A DNA stretch of 64,000 bases from Cololabis saira (lineage: Eukaryota > Chordata > Actinopteri > Beloniformes > Belonidae): the NCBI RefSeq assembly GCF_033807715.1, contig NC_084599.1:1470501-1534500 (forward strand). The letters are read 5' to 3'. Shown here piece after piece: positions 21,208-32,400 of the stretch (its first letter is position 1; each line of letters begins with the position of its first letter). Under the pieces are notes generated by a model, which was given only the letters and a program-made list of their open reading frames with translations, was not told the origin of the DNA and made no database searches. Position numbers and translations under genes: made by a program.

Positions 21208-21990
21208 AAATGTTTCCACTAGCAGGGGTTCTGGGGGGAACCCTCCAACAGGAGTTATTTGTGATGACACTGCTGACCACATGATGGCAGTAAGGCACAC
21301 ATTCTTTGCTGTTCGCAAATGGCCAGCAGCATAAACGGATACGGAAAGGAAGAATACAGCAAAAGTAGAAAGAGAAGCAGAAACACATAATCAAGGAGGA
21401 AACATAGATGCCTGTTGTGTATTTGTTTTTTTTTGTAAAAAGAAGCCAACTTGAAGAGGGTGTTCCGAGGGCTGAGGGGCTGAGCTGCTCAGGTCTGATC
21501 AGACCCTGCTCAGGATCAGGTCTGATCAGACCCTGCTCAGGATCAGGTCTGATCAGACCCTGCTCAGGATCAGGTCTGACCAGACCCTGATCAGACCCTG
21601 CTCAGGATCAGGTCTGACCAGACCCTGATCAGACCCTGCTCAGGATCAGGTCTGATCAGACCCTGCTCAGGATCAGGTCTGATCAGACCCTGCTCAGGAT
21701 CAGGTCTGATCAGACCCTGCTCAGGATCAGGTCTGATCAGACCCTGCTCAGGATCAGGTCTGATCAGACCCTGCTCAGGATCAGGTCTGATCAGACCCTG
21801 CTCAGGATCAGGTCTGACCAGACCCTGATCAGACCCTGCTCAGGTCCTTCTTCACTACCTCTCCTGCTACAAACCTTTTTTTTCCCCACAAAAAAGTTCC
21901 TGGTGGCCTTTTTTGCAGGGCCAGTCCTGGTAGTGGAGACACGCATCAATGACCTGGCCCCAGAAACCCCATAATGGAAACACACCTCAG
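21208..21990. mobile_element. MITE-like element carrying a minisatellite
   Basis: Left end TTTCCACTAGCAGGGGTTCT and right end, in reverse, TTTCCATTATGGGGTTTCTG are imperfect inverted repeats (21210 and about 21980). The middle holds a 27-bp palindromic minisatellite. No coding sequence. Confidence 0.5.
21491..21845. repeat. 27-bp palindromic minisatellite
   Basis: About 13 units of GATCAGGTCTGATCAGACCC plus TGCTCAG. Each contains the perfect 14-bp palindrome GGTCTGATCAGACC. Some units carry GACCAGACC variants that extend the period. It lies within the MITE at 21208-21990. Confidence 0.92.
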
Positions 21991-22600
21991 TACTAACACT
22001 GTGACACAAACTGAAAAGTGTGACGTGAAAACATAAGAAAACCCTTCTGATGAGTTGTTCAGTTATTAGTAGTTGAAAACATCTTTACTGCTGTAACTGT
22101 TTCTCCCTGAAGTTCTGTAAGTGATCAGACCTGGCTGGCCGTCGGTTGCTGTGTCCTGGCCTTAAAGGTGGAGCAGTTTTTCATCTCACACCCCTGGAAA
22201 CTAACCCTCCCCCCATTAAAACCTTCTATAGTTAACGCTCCAGATATATGTTTGAGCTCTTTTTCTGTATTTTTTTTAGATTTTTCTTATTCAAGTAAAG
22301 AAAGCTTGCCTGTATTTTGAGTTTTTCAGACTAATTTTGTGCCAATTTTTTGCCCGTTTGAGCTTTTTCAGTTGCTTCTCTGACTCTTGGGAATAACTTC
22401 TAGTCTATGAAGTTGCCAATCTGGGAATTTGAGAATACATGAACAGCTTATTTTTACAAGTGGGAAGAGGAGCACACGGGGCAGAGAATAAGGAAATGCT
22501 AACTTTCCCCTGGAGTGTGTTGCACACAAACGTGGACACGATTGCTGTGGATTCAACTTGACTGTGACAGTTCCTTTGCCCAATCGCTTTGTAACCTAAG
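21991..22600. other. No gene recognised
   Basis: No supported exon, RNA gene or transposon end. Confidence 0.4.
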
Positions 22601-22775
22601 CACATTTCAAATATTCATTTTAAATACTTCTTCTACTACTTTTTATTCTTCTGTTATTATTTTGCATATCTGCACTTTTTACTGTTTTTTACTTTAATTG
22701 TTTTGAACTGAGCGCAGGAGAAGCTCTACAATGTAGTTGTACAATCTATCATGGCAATAAAAAGCATTCAATTCA
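22600..22775 (+). mobile_element. LINE 3' tail (L2-like)
   Basis: Non-coding 3' region with TTTTACTTTAATTGTTTTGA, a GGCAATAAAA signal and the tail ATTCAATTCAAATTTCAA, the kind of tail left by 5'-truncated L2 LINEs. No coding part remains. Confidence 0.45.
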
Positions 22776-22944
22776 AATTTCAAACCATTATTTGGGGGGG
22801 GTTACGGCTCAGGAGTCATTGATCATCGTGAGATTGCTGGTCTGGTTGCTGCTTCAGTCGTCTGCATGTCTCTCACCTAACACACCTGAACACCATGTTG
22901 TTCCTGGTGCAGCCAATGATGGAGGACTAAAGAAAACATTCAGT

Positions 22945-23020
22945 TCCTCAGTCCTGCTCCTCAAAGGGCACTGCCCTACATGTTTTAGATGTTTCCCTGC
23001 TCCAGTACACCTGTACATAA
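22945..23020. mobile_element. hAT-type MITE fragment
   Basis: TGTTTTAGATGTTTCCCTGC at about 22980, flanked by CTGCTCCTCAAAGGG and CAGTACACCTG, resembles one end of the complete hAT MITE at 31972-32208. Only one end is present. Confidence 0.4.
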
Positions 23021-24749
23021 CTATGAAACCCCCAAAAGGGAATAAAAAAAAAAAAATCATGGATCTTAATTCTAATATTGATACCTTTTGTCCATCGCGT
23101 GGAGGAGGAGGAAGAGGAAGCAAGAGAGGAAGTGAGAGAGAAACGGCGGGGAACCTCTGCCTCCTTAGTAGCAGGCTCTACAGCCAGAAAAGGGTATGAA
23201 AGCGTGAACAGACATGGAGAAGAAGAAGAAAGATCACATGTCCCATACAAAACATAAAGAGCACTAACAGACTTACTTGTGAAATCAATAATATTTAATG
23301 TATGATGTACTTGAAGAAAACTAAAAACAGAAAAGCGAAACAGCAATGCAAAATAAGTCACCGTCATAGTGTGCACATGTGCACATGACCGGTGGGAAGA
23401 CTGTAAGGCAAATCCAAAGACAGCATCATCTCTTTAGTGAGTAGGAACACAACATTAATTCAACTAGAAAAACAAAAAAAAGACACTCAGGGAAGATTTT
23501 ACCGCTGCATGCAGATGGTGGATTTCAACGGAGTCCCTGTGTATTGATGAGCGGACAAAGAGCACGGCTTCACACTGACACTGTTCTGTGTGACCTTTCA
23601 GCATCTCTGGCTAAATGTACGACACAACTCTGATTCAAAAGACCACAGTGGCTTTCATTTGTTTAAAAAAAGGGGTTCTATGTCAGGTGACCGACCTGCT
23701 GACTTATGACATCAGCACGCGTGGCTGCGACTCACCAACAGTGTAGTAACCTGTCTAATGAGCTAGAAGTCTAATTTTAAGCTTATGGGAATTCTGCAGA
23801 GTGCTTCCCAGTACTCCACAGCTCTGCCCAAGGACATGAACAGGAGAAGCTGCTAGAGGTCCAGAGCCACCCCAAACTCCAAGAGTGGAGTTTCAGTCAA
23901 ACCCATTTCCTTTTCCACCCATTTACATCGTTGGGGGCTGGAACTGAATCATCATCAGACTTCAAAATGTCAAGATGGCTTGAGTGTGGCTTTACAATGA
24001 TATCTTTATATTTGTAAATTGCTGTCATATGCCTTTTCACTTATACTCTGTCCCTTTCTTTTAACATCCCAGTGGCAGTACGCACAAAAGAAAGGAACAA
24101 AATACAGATGTGTACTTTATCATGCTCAGACACTTTAGACATCTGATAGTTGTTAAGCAAAATAGATACACAGCTGATGTTCAGGATGACAAGTAAAATG
24201 ATAATCAAGATTATTACAACAGAGATAAAAGATAGAGAAAGAAACAGAACATCAAGAAGATGTTGATGAAGAAGGTGGCAGTGATAGTGGTAATCAGATT
24301 CAGGGTGGGGTTAGGAAGCATTAAGTATTACCTGCGGGAAGAGACCTCCGTTTGGAAAGTCCTTGCAAGGAGAAGTGCTTCCTAGCATTAATGGCTGAGA
24401 GGCCTGAATAGCTGGCCGAAGAATCTAGTGAGTGGCAAGGCAAGATGGATCAGGAGGATTAGAAGAGGATTATTTGCTGCTGGAAAGTGTGCAAAGTCTG
24501 AAATTTGTAAAAGAAATCTGAGTTTCTGTAAGACAAACAGAAAAACTTCCTCATATGAAATACCCAACCCAGTACATTTTTATCTTGATAACAGTTGTGA
24601 TATACAGGTACAACTCTAAATCCTCAAGTAGTTGCGGCGCCATGTAAAATGTAAACAAAACAGAATGCAATCATTTGTAAATCTAATCTCTTATTCCAAA
24701 TTAAAGTACATTTTATTCCCAAAAGAACATAAACAACATATTAGATGTT
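23021..24749. other. No gene recognised
   Basis: Intronic-type sequence of the mcf2l gene (between the exons at 16306 and 30730). No exon or repeat end supported. Confidence 0.4.
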
Positions 24750-24943
24750 GAAACAGAGACATTTTGATATAACAGGAAGAAAGGCTGAGAGACAAGTCAT
24801 GTATGATTTCAGCACCTCTGGAAGTATATCCCTTCTCTCTTTTCTGTTCTCTCATGTTTGGAGATTGTAATATTTGAGTGCACTTCGAAATAAAAACAAA
24901 ATTTAAAAAAAAAAAAAAAAAAAAAAAGAAACAGAGACATTTT
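24750..24943 (+). mobile_element. Short L1 insertion with 16-bp target duplication
   Basis: L1 3' end (24766-24927) ending in a run of A's, flanked by GAAACAGAGACATTTT at 24750-24765 and 24928-24943. The body matches, in reverse, the 3' end of the L1 at 59171-59335 (TATAACAGGAAGAAAGGCTG and TTTGGAGATTGTAATATTTG shared). So the same L1 family inserted here as a 5'-truncated copy; the perfect duplication and intact A tail suggest a recent event. Confidence 0.92.
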
Positions 24944-25206
24944 AGCAGTAATGGAACATTTCTGTAGAATCCTCCCATCTTCAGGCAGTGGGACAAGGTT
25001 TGCATGGTGTTTAAAAGAACATTTTCCATTTTACACCAGAGCATTTTAAATGATCTTTGATCCAGAAAAGACAGCTGTGTTTCTGGATCATGTTCACATA
25101 TGGGTTATTCTTGGGACGATAGAGCTGTAAAATGCATCTGGAGAATTTATGTTGAACTGTGTTGAACATAAATTCTGTGCCATTAACTGTGTCCAGTTGT
25201 CTCTGG

Positions 25207-26941
25207 AAGTGTAGGTGGGTGAGACTGGTGTAGGTGGGAGAGACTGGTGTAGGTGGGTGAGACTGGTGTAGGTGGGAGAGACTGGTGTAGGTGGGAGAGG
25301 CTGGTGTAGGTGGGCGAGACTGGTGTAGGTGGGAGAGGCTGGTGTAGGTGGGAGAGACTGGTGTAGGTGGGAGAGACTGGTGTAGGTGGGTGAGACTGGT
25401 GTAGGTGGGAGAGACTGGTGTAGGTGGGTGAGACTGGTGTAGGTGGGAGAGACTGGTGTAGGTGGGAGAGGCTGGTGTAGGTGGGTGAGACTGGTGTAGG
25501 TGGGAGAGACTGGTGTAGGTGGGAGAGACTGGTGTAGGTGGGTGAGACTGGTGTAGGTGGGAGAGACTGGTGTAGGTGGGAGAGACTGGTGTAGGTGGGT
25601 GAGACTGGTGTAGGTGGGTGAGACTGGTGTAGGTGGGAGAGGCTGGTGTAGGTGGGAGAGACTGGTGTAGGTGGGAGAGGCTGGTGTAGGTGGGAGAGAC
25701 TGGTGTAGGTGGGAGAGGCGGGTGTAGGTGGGAGAGACTGGTGTAGGTGGGTGAGACTGGTGTAGGTGGGAGAGGCTGGTGTAGGTGGGTGAGACTGGTG
25801 TAGGTGGGTGAGATTGGTGTAGGTGGGAGAGACTGGTGTAGGTGGGAGAGACTGGTGTAGGTGGGAGAGGCTGGTGTAGGTGGGTGAGACTGGTGTAGGT
25901 GGGTGAGACTGGTGTAGGTGGGTGAGACTGGTGTAGGTGGGTGAGACTGGTGTAGGTGGGTGAGACTGGTGTAGGTGGGAGAGACTGGTGTAGGTGGGTG
26001 AGACTGGTGTAGGTGGGTGAGATTGGTGTAGGTGGGAGAGACTGGTGTAGGTGGGAGAGACTGGTGTAGGTGGGTGAGACTGGTGTAGGTGGGTGAGACT
26101 GGTGTAGGTGGGAGAGACTGGTGTAGGTGGGTGAGACTGGTGTAGGTGGGTGAGATTGGTGTAGGTGGGAGAGACTGGTGTAGGTGGGAGAGACTGGTGT
26201 AGGTGGGAGAGACTGGTGTAGGTGGGTGAGACTGGTGTAGGTGGGAGAGACTGGTGTAGGTGGGTGAGACTGGTGTAGGTGGGAGAGGCTGGTGTAGGTG
26301 GGAGAGGCTGGTGTAGGTGGGAGAGACTGGTGTAGGTGGGAGAGACTGGTGTAGGTGGGAGAGACTGGTGTAGGTGGGAGAGACTGGTGTAGGTGGGAGA
26401 GACTGGTGTAGGTGGGTGAGACTGGTGTAGGTGGGAGAGGCTGGTGTAGGTGGGCGAGACTGGTGTAGGTGGGAGAGGCTGGTGTAGGTGGGAGAGACTG
26501 GTGTAGGTGGGAGAGACTGGTGTAGGTGGGAGAGACTGGTGTAGGTGGGAGAGACTGGTGTAGGTGGGTGAGACTGGTGTAGGTGGGAGAGGCTGGTGTA
26601 GGTGGGAGAGGCTGGTGTAGGTGGGTGAGACTGGTGTAGGTGGGAGAGACTGGTGTAGGTGGGAGAGGCTGGTGTAGGTGGGAGAGACTGGTGTAGGTGG
26701 GAGAGACTGGTGTAGGTGGGAGAGACTGGTGTAGGTGGGTGAGACTGGTGTAGGTGGGTGAGACTGGTGTAGGTGGGAGAGGCTGGTGTAGGTGGGAGAG
26801 ACTGGTGTAGGTGGGAGAGGCTGGTGTAGGTGGGAGAGACTGGTGTAGGTGGGAGAGGCTGGTGTAGGTGGGAGAGGCTGGTGTAGGTGGGAGAGGCTGG
26901 TGTAGGTGGGAGAGGCTGGTGTAGGTGGGAGAGACTGGTGC
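25207..26941. repeat. 19-bp minisatellite, first block (~91 copies)
   Basis: Unit GTAGGTGGGAGAGACTGGT with main variants GGGTGAG, GAGAGGC and GGGCGAG. Because 19 and 3 share no factor, three units give a 57-bp, 19-residue repeat, open on the minus strand as TSLSHLHQSLPPTPVSPTY. There is no start context, splice site or homology, so the 654-residue minus frame is not taken as a gene. Confidence 0.97.
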
Positions 26942-27290
26942 GAGGGTTGGGCGAGGGTTGGGCTATGGTTGGGCAAGGGTTGAGTCTCTGTTTTCTGTAC
27001 CACTGATATCTGAGTATTCCTGCAGAGGACTGACTTGTACTGGAAGTCTGAGGTGTACAGCGTGAAGAGGAATGCTGAGTATACAGTCTCCTGTGGTGCT
27101 ACTTTGCTGCAGACAACCTGGTCATAAACACAACCATTCAGTCTCACTAGCCCCCTTTTACATTACCAGATACCCTGCATTTAAGATGCTGATCTTTTTC
27201 TTTTTTTTTAAATATTTGTATCCCGATTTTTTTCACCCAGTGCCCCTACCTAAGTCAGTCCCGGGCATTGCTCTCCCTCTACCAGAATCC
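26942..27290. other. Spacer between two 19-bp blocks, with SINE fragment
   Basis: Starts with a few 11-bp units (GCGAGGGTTGG, 26940-26984), then about 180 bp of unique sequence. From about 27165 to 27290 it holds the reverse of the SINE 3' part seen at 17124-17198 (CAGTCCCGGGCATTGCTCTC). The 19-bp array resumes abruptly at 27291. Confidence 0.6.
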
Positions 27291-28573
27291 TGACTGGTGT
27301 AGGTGGGAGAGACTGGTGTAGGTGGGTGAGACTGGTGTAGGTGGGAGAGACTGGTGTAGGTGGGTGAGACTGGTGTAGGTGGGTGAGACTGGTGTAGGTG
27401 GGTGAGACTGGTGTAGGTGGGTGAGATTGGTGTAGGTGGGAGAGACTGGTGTAGGTGGGAGAGACTGGTGTAGGTGGGAGAGACTGGTGTAGGTGGGAGA
27501 GACTGGTGTAGGTGGGAGAGACTGGTGTAGGTGGGTGAGACTGGTGTAGGTGGGAGAGACTGGTGTAGGTGGGAGAGGCTGGTGTAGGTGGGTGAGACTG
27601 GTGTAGGTGGGAGAGACTGGTGTAGGTGGGAGAGACTGGTGTAGGTGGGTGAGACTGGTGTAGGTGGGTGAGACTGGTTTAGGTGGGTGAGATTGGTGTA
27701 GGTGGGAGAGACTGGTGTAGGTGGGAGAGACTGGTGTAGGTGGGTGAGACTGGTGTAGGTGGGTGAGATTGGTGTAGGTGGGAGAGACTGGTGTAGGTGG
27801 GAGAGACTGGTGTAGGTGGGAGAGACTGGTGTAGGTGGGAGAGACTGGTGTAGGTGGGAGAGACTGGTGTAGGTGGGAGAGACTGGTGTAGGTGGGTGAG
27901 ACTGGTGTAGGTGGGAGAGACTGGTGTAGGTGGGTGAGACTGGTGTAGGTGGGAGAGGCTGGTGTAGGTGGGAGAGACTGGTGTAGGTGGGAGAGACTGG
28001 TGTAGGTGGGAGAGACTGGTGTAGGTGGGTGAGACTGGTGTAGGTGGGTGAGACTGGTGTAGGTGGGAGAGGCTGGTGTAGGTGGGAGAGACTGGTGTAG
28101 GTGAGAGAGGCTGGTGTAGGTGGGAGAGGCTGGTGTAGGTGGGAGAGGCTGGTGTAGGTGGGAGAGGCTGGTGTAGGTGGGAGAGACTGGTGTAGGCGGG
28201 AGAGACTGGTGTAGGTGGGAGAGGCTGGTGTAGGTGGGAGAGACTGGTGTAGGTGGGAGAGACTGGTGTAGGTGGGAGAGACTGGTGTAGGTGGGTGAGA
28301 CTGGTGTAGGTGGGAGAGACTGGTGTAGGTGGGTGAGACTGGTGTAGGTGGGAGAGACTGGTGTAGGTGGGAGAGGCTGGTGTAGGTGGGAGAGACTGGT
28401 GTAGGTGGGAGAGACTGGTGTAGGTGGGAGAGACTGGTGTAGGTGGGTGAGACTGGTGTAGGTGGGTGACACTGGTGTAGGTGGGAGAGGCTGGTGTAGG
28501 TGGGAGAGACTGGTGTAGGTGGGAGAGGCTGGTGTAGGTGGGAGAGGCTGGTGTAGGTGGGAGAGACTGGTGC
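27291..28573. repeat. 19-bp minisatellite, second block (~67 copies)
   Basis: Same unit and variants as the first block. It ends in GACTGGTGCGAGGGTTGGGC, the identical transition into 11-bp units seen at 26935-26955. The shared junction suggests that the block and its edge were duplicated together. Confidence 0.97.
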
Positions 28574-30628
28574 GAGGGTTGGGCGAGGGTTGGGCTATGG
28601 TTGGGCAAGGGTTGGGCAAGGGTTGGGCTATGATTGGGCAAGGGTTGGGCTATGGTTGGGTGAGGGTTGGGCTATGGTTGGGCGAGGATTCGGCTATGGT
28701 TGGGCTATGGTTGGGAGAGGGTTGGGCTATGGTTGGACGAGGGTTGGGCGAGAGTTGGGCTATGGTTGGGCGAGGGTTGGGCTATGTTTGGGTGAGGGTT
28801 GGGCTATGGTTGGGTGAGGGTTGGACTATGGTTGGGCGAGGGTTGGGCTATGCTTGGGCGAGGGTTGGGCTATGCTTGGGCGAGGGTTGAGCTATGCTTG
28901 GGCGAGGGTTGGGCTATGCTTGGGCGAGGGTTAGGCTATGGTTGGGTGAGGGTTGGGCTATGGTTGGGCTATGGTTGGGCGAGGGTTGGGTGAGTGTTGG
29001 ACTATGGTTGGGCGAGGGTTGGGCTATGGTTGGGCGAGGGTTGGACTATGGTTGGGCGAGGGTTGGGCTATGGTTGGGCGAGGGTTGGACTATGGTTGGG
29101 CGGGGGTTGGACTATGGTTGGGCGAGGGTTGGACTATGGTTGGGCGAGGGTTGGGCTATGGTTGGGAAAGGGTTGGGCTATGGTTGGGCGAGGGTTGGGC
29201 TATGGTTGGGAAAGGGTTGGGCGAGGGTTGGGCGAGGGTTGGGAAAGGGTTGGGCCAGGGTTGGGCTATGGTTAGGCCAGGGTTGGGCTATGGTTGGGCG
29301 AGGGTTGGGCTATGGTTGGGCTATGGTTGTGCGAGGGTTGGGCTATGGTTGGGCGAGGGTTGGGCTATGGTTGGGCGAGGGTTGGGCAAGGGTTTGGCCA
29401 GGGTTGGGCCAGGGTTGGGCTATGGTTGGGCGAGGGTTGGGCTATGGTTGGGCGAGGGTAAGGAAAGGGTTGGGCCATGGTTGGGCTATGGTTGGGCGAG
29501 ATTTGGGCTATGTATGGGCGAGGGTTGGGCTTGGGTTGGGCGAGGGTTGGGTTATAGTTGGGCGAGGGTTGGGATATAGTTGGGCGAGGGTTGGGCTATG
29601 GTAGGGCGAGGGTTGGGCTATGGTTGGGCGAGGATTGGGCTATGGTTGGGCGAGGGTTGGGCTATGGTTGGGAAAGGGTTGGGCGAGGGTTGGACTATGT
29701 TTGGCCGAGGGTTGGGCTATGGTTGGGCGAGAGTTGGGCCAGGGTTGGGCTATGGTTGGGAAAGGGTGGTGCGAGGGTTTGGCTATGGTTGGGCAAGGGG
29801 TTGGGCGAGGGTTGGGCTATGGTTGTGCGAGGGTTGAGCTTGGGTTGGGTTATAGTTGGGCGAGGGTTGGGTTATAGTTGGGCGAGGGTTGGGGGCGAGG
29901 GTTGGGTTATAGTTGGGCGAGGGTTGGGCTATGGTAGGGCGAGGGTTGGGCTATGGTAGGGCGAAGGTTGGGCTATGGTTGGGCGAGGATTGGGCTATAG
30001 TTGGGCAAGGGTTGGGCTATGGTTGGCAAAGGGCTGGGCGAGGGTTGGACTATGGTTGGGCGAGGGTTGGGCTATGGTTGGGCGAGGGTTGGGCCAGGGT
30101 TGGGAAAGGGTGGTGCGAAGGTTGGGCGAGGGTTGGGCTATGGTTTGACTATGGTTGGGCATGGTTTGGGCGAGGGTTGGGCTATGGTTGTGCGAGGGTT
30201 GGGCAAGGGGTTAAGCTATGGTTGGGCGAGGGTTGGGCCATAGTTGGGCTAGAGTTGGGCAAAGGTTGGGCGAGGGTGGTGCGAGGGTTGGGCTATGGTT
30301 GGGCGAGGGTTGGGCGAGGGTTGGGCGAGGCTTGGGCTAGGGTTGGGCAAGGGTTGGGCGAGGGTTGGGCTAGAGTTGGGCTAGAGTTGGGTGAGGGTTG
30401 GGCGAGGGTTGGACGAGAGTTGGGCGAGGGTTGGGCAAGGGTTGGACGAGGGTTGGGCGAGGGTTGGGCTATGGTTGGGCTATGGTTGGTCAAGAGTTGG
30501 GCGAGGGTTGGGCGAGGGTTGGGCGAGGCTTGGGCGAGGGTTGGGCTAGTGTTGCGCTATGGTTGGGCGAGGGTTAGGCGAGGTTTGGGCTAGTGTTGGG
30601 CGAGGGTTGGGCGAGGGTTGGGCGAGGG
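28574..30628. repeat. 11-bp G-rich minisatellite (~187 copies)
   Basis: Units TTGGGCGAGGG, TTGGGCTATGG and TTGGGCAAGGG alternate, often as a 22-bp higher-order pair. Two adjacent GCGAGGG units provide four GGG runs with short loops on the plus strand, the form expected for a G-quadruplex. Runs of open frame in all plus frames (poly GYGWARVGLW-like) are a consequence of the repeat. Confidence 0.97.
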
Positions 30629-30729
30629 AATAAGAAATGCAAGATCAGTTTGAGAAATAAGTTTGTCGAACACTTTCTAGGCACCCTGTAGACCGGAGAT
30701 AGAACAAGACAGGGGGAGTGAATTCTTAC

Positions 30730-30827
30730 CTCTTTTGGACCTCATAATTGGGCTGGGGTTGGTTCTCCTGAAGCCAGATTCTGGGCTTGATGAATCAGAC
30801 TGTCTCAGTGCCATTTTGCGCGTATTC
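30730..30827 (-). CDS. mcf2l: mcf2l exon: linker after PH domain
   Basis: Acceptor TTCAAAATAG, 98 nt, donor GTAAGA. Reads R-NTRKMALRQSDSSSPESGF and then NPSPIMRSKR. Aligns with the NTRNIKKLEERK segment of human MCF2L. Rich in serine and arginine; no fold expected. Splices in phase 1 to the exon at 16306-16415. Confidence 0.85.
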
Positions 30828-31050
30828 CTATTTTGAATGACAAATTGATCAATGAAATTAGCCAATGAAATGACTCAGCTTTTCCACAAGGCTTATTTGG
30901 TGGAAAGATGCATCCTCACTCTGGCAAAATAACTTAACATGTACTTTAAGATAAAAACAAACAAACGCACAGATTTCACTTCTAACATCATGATAGGTCT
31001 TTGAACTGATTTAATTGCAGTAATCTGTATAGTTTGTGAGGAACGTTTAC

Positions 31051-31087
31051 CTCATGGGTGGCCCGTAGGTGTTGAGCTGGCTGGCTT
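31051..31087 (-). CDS. mcf2l: mcf2l microexon (37 nt)
   Basis: Acceptor TTGGTTTCACAG, donor GTAAAC. Joined to the previous exon it reads ACR-E-ASQLNTYGPPM. Human MCF2L has ACREASQ directly after the PH domain, which fixes both the reading frame and the identity. Phases 1 and 2 on its sides fit its neighbours. Confidence 0.85.
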
Positions 31088-31971
31088 CTGTGAAACCAAG
31101 ATACAGAACACTTTAAAAGACATTAAAATAGATAATTGTGTGTCTGGAGAGTATCGAGTCTCTAAGACTGATGGGTTTAATAATGGCTGGGGGCCCACAA
31201 GTGCCTGGATGGAATGTCAAGTATAGATTAATAAATAGATTAATAAATGTGAATTAGTGTAAAAAAACAACAGCTAGGATACAATTCGCAACATGTTGTC
31301 GTATTGACTTCTCCTCTCGTTTCAGAGACCCCGTCCCTCATGTGGTTTCATCCATCTCCTTTATTGTCTGCTCCCGCCCTCATTACTTTCACCTATTCTG
31401 TGTGTGTAGTGGCTGCCCTCGTCGCTTGCCTAATCCCTGTCTGCTTAGTTTGCCCTCGCTGATTGTCTACCCGTGTACTGACCTCTCCGCTGTCTGATCC
31501 TTGTCTTTTTTGTTTGCTCTCGCTGGTGGATTACCTGTGTACCGAACCTGTTATTCCAGTCAAGACTGTTACCTTGCCTAACGCTGTGTTTGAGTCCTGC
31601 TATTGGGTCCAGAATATTGTTGCTACACTCTCAGCATTGATAAGTACACTATGTATAAAGGTGTTTTTGTAGTGGAGGCATTTTGTTAAATATTCCATCC
31701 TCAGCTAATATTTATATTTAAGATGATGTACTTAAAGCACATTGGATGTAAATGAATCATTTATGAGAAAGAATATTTAAAAAATCAAACTAAATATATG
31801 TCACGTGGAAGAATGTAGTATGTCCTTAGCGTTACACCGTAAGCAGAAATACCCGTAACTAGCAATCAGATTCTAATGTTAGCATAGAAATTACCACTGT
31901 TTTTATGCAACGATACTCCCATTTAAAATCAGGATAAAAATCAACATGCATCCTCTGCCAACCCCTTAGAT

Positions 31972-32208
31972 CAGTGTTCTTCAATCCTGGTCCTCGGGAC
32001 CCCCTGTCCTGCAGGTTTTAGATGTTTCCCTGCTCCAACACACCCTTACAGAAATGACTGTGTCATCAACAGAGTTATGTAGACGTCGATGACATACTAA
32101 TGATGATGATGATGTTATGATGTTAATCAGAATCATGTGTGTGGATGCAGGGAGACATATAAAACATGCAGGACAGTGGGGCCCGAGGACCAGGGTTGAA
32201 GACCACTG
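31972..32208. mobile_element. hAT-type MITE, complete
   Basis: Inverted ends of about 54 bp: left CAGTGTTCTTCAATCCTGGT, right in reverse CAGTGGTCTTCAACCCTGGT. Flanked by CCTTAGAT (31964-31971) and CCTTCGAT (32209-32216), an 8-bp duplication with one mismatch. CAGTG ends and 8-bp duplications are hAT features. 237 bp, non-coding. A fragment of the same family lies at 22945. Confidence 0.9.
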
Positions 32209-32244
32209 CCTTCGATCACCTGAGCAGGGTACCTATCCATCCCA

Positions 32245-32400
32245 GTCATTTCATTTTTAAATTTTCCAATGACATTGTCATTTCCAGCCTACTGTGTCAG
32301 CATAGATGCCTCACCATTATTGAGGTATTTACCCAGACCCAGGGCTGTGATGACAATCATCTGACTATTAACATAAAAAAACAGATGGCAGTGCATTCTC
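32245..32400 (+). pseudogene. Decayed L2 reverse transcriptase fragment
   Basis: Reads FKFSNDIVISSLL, then after a gap CDDNHLTINIKK. L2 LINEs have KFADDTVI...WCDDNHLTINIKKTK here. The FADD box is mutated to FSND, so the copy is long dead. The rest of 32400-33670 shows no supportable feature. Confidence 0.6.

Noticed and set aside
25183..28619. Very long minus-strand frames of SLPPTPVSPTYT repeats
   Set aside because: They come from a 19-bp tandem repeat; no start, splice or homology support.
28519..30593. Several long plus-strand frames rich in GYGWARVGLW
   Set aside because: Produced by the 11-bp G-rich minisatellite.
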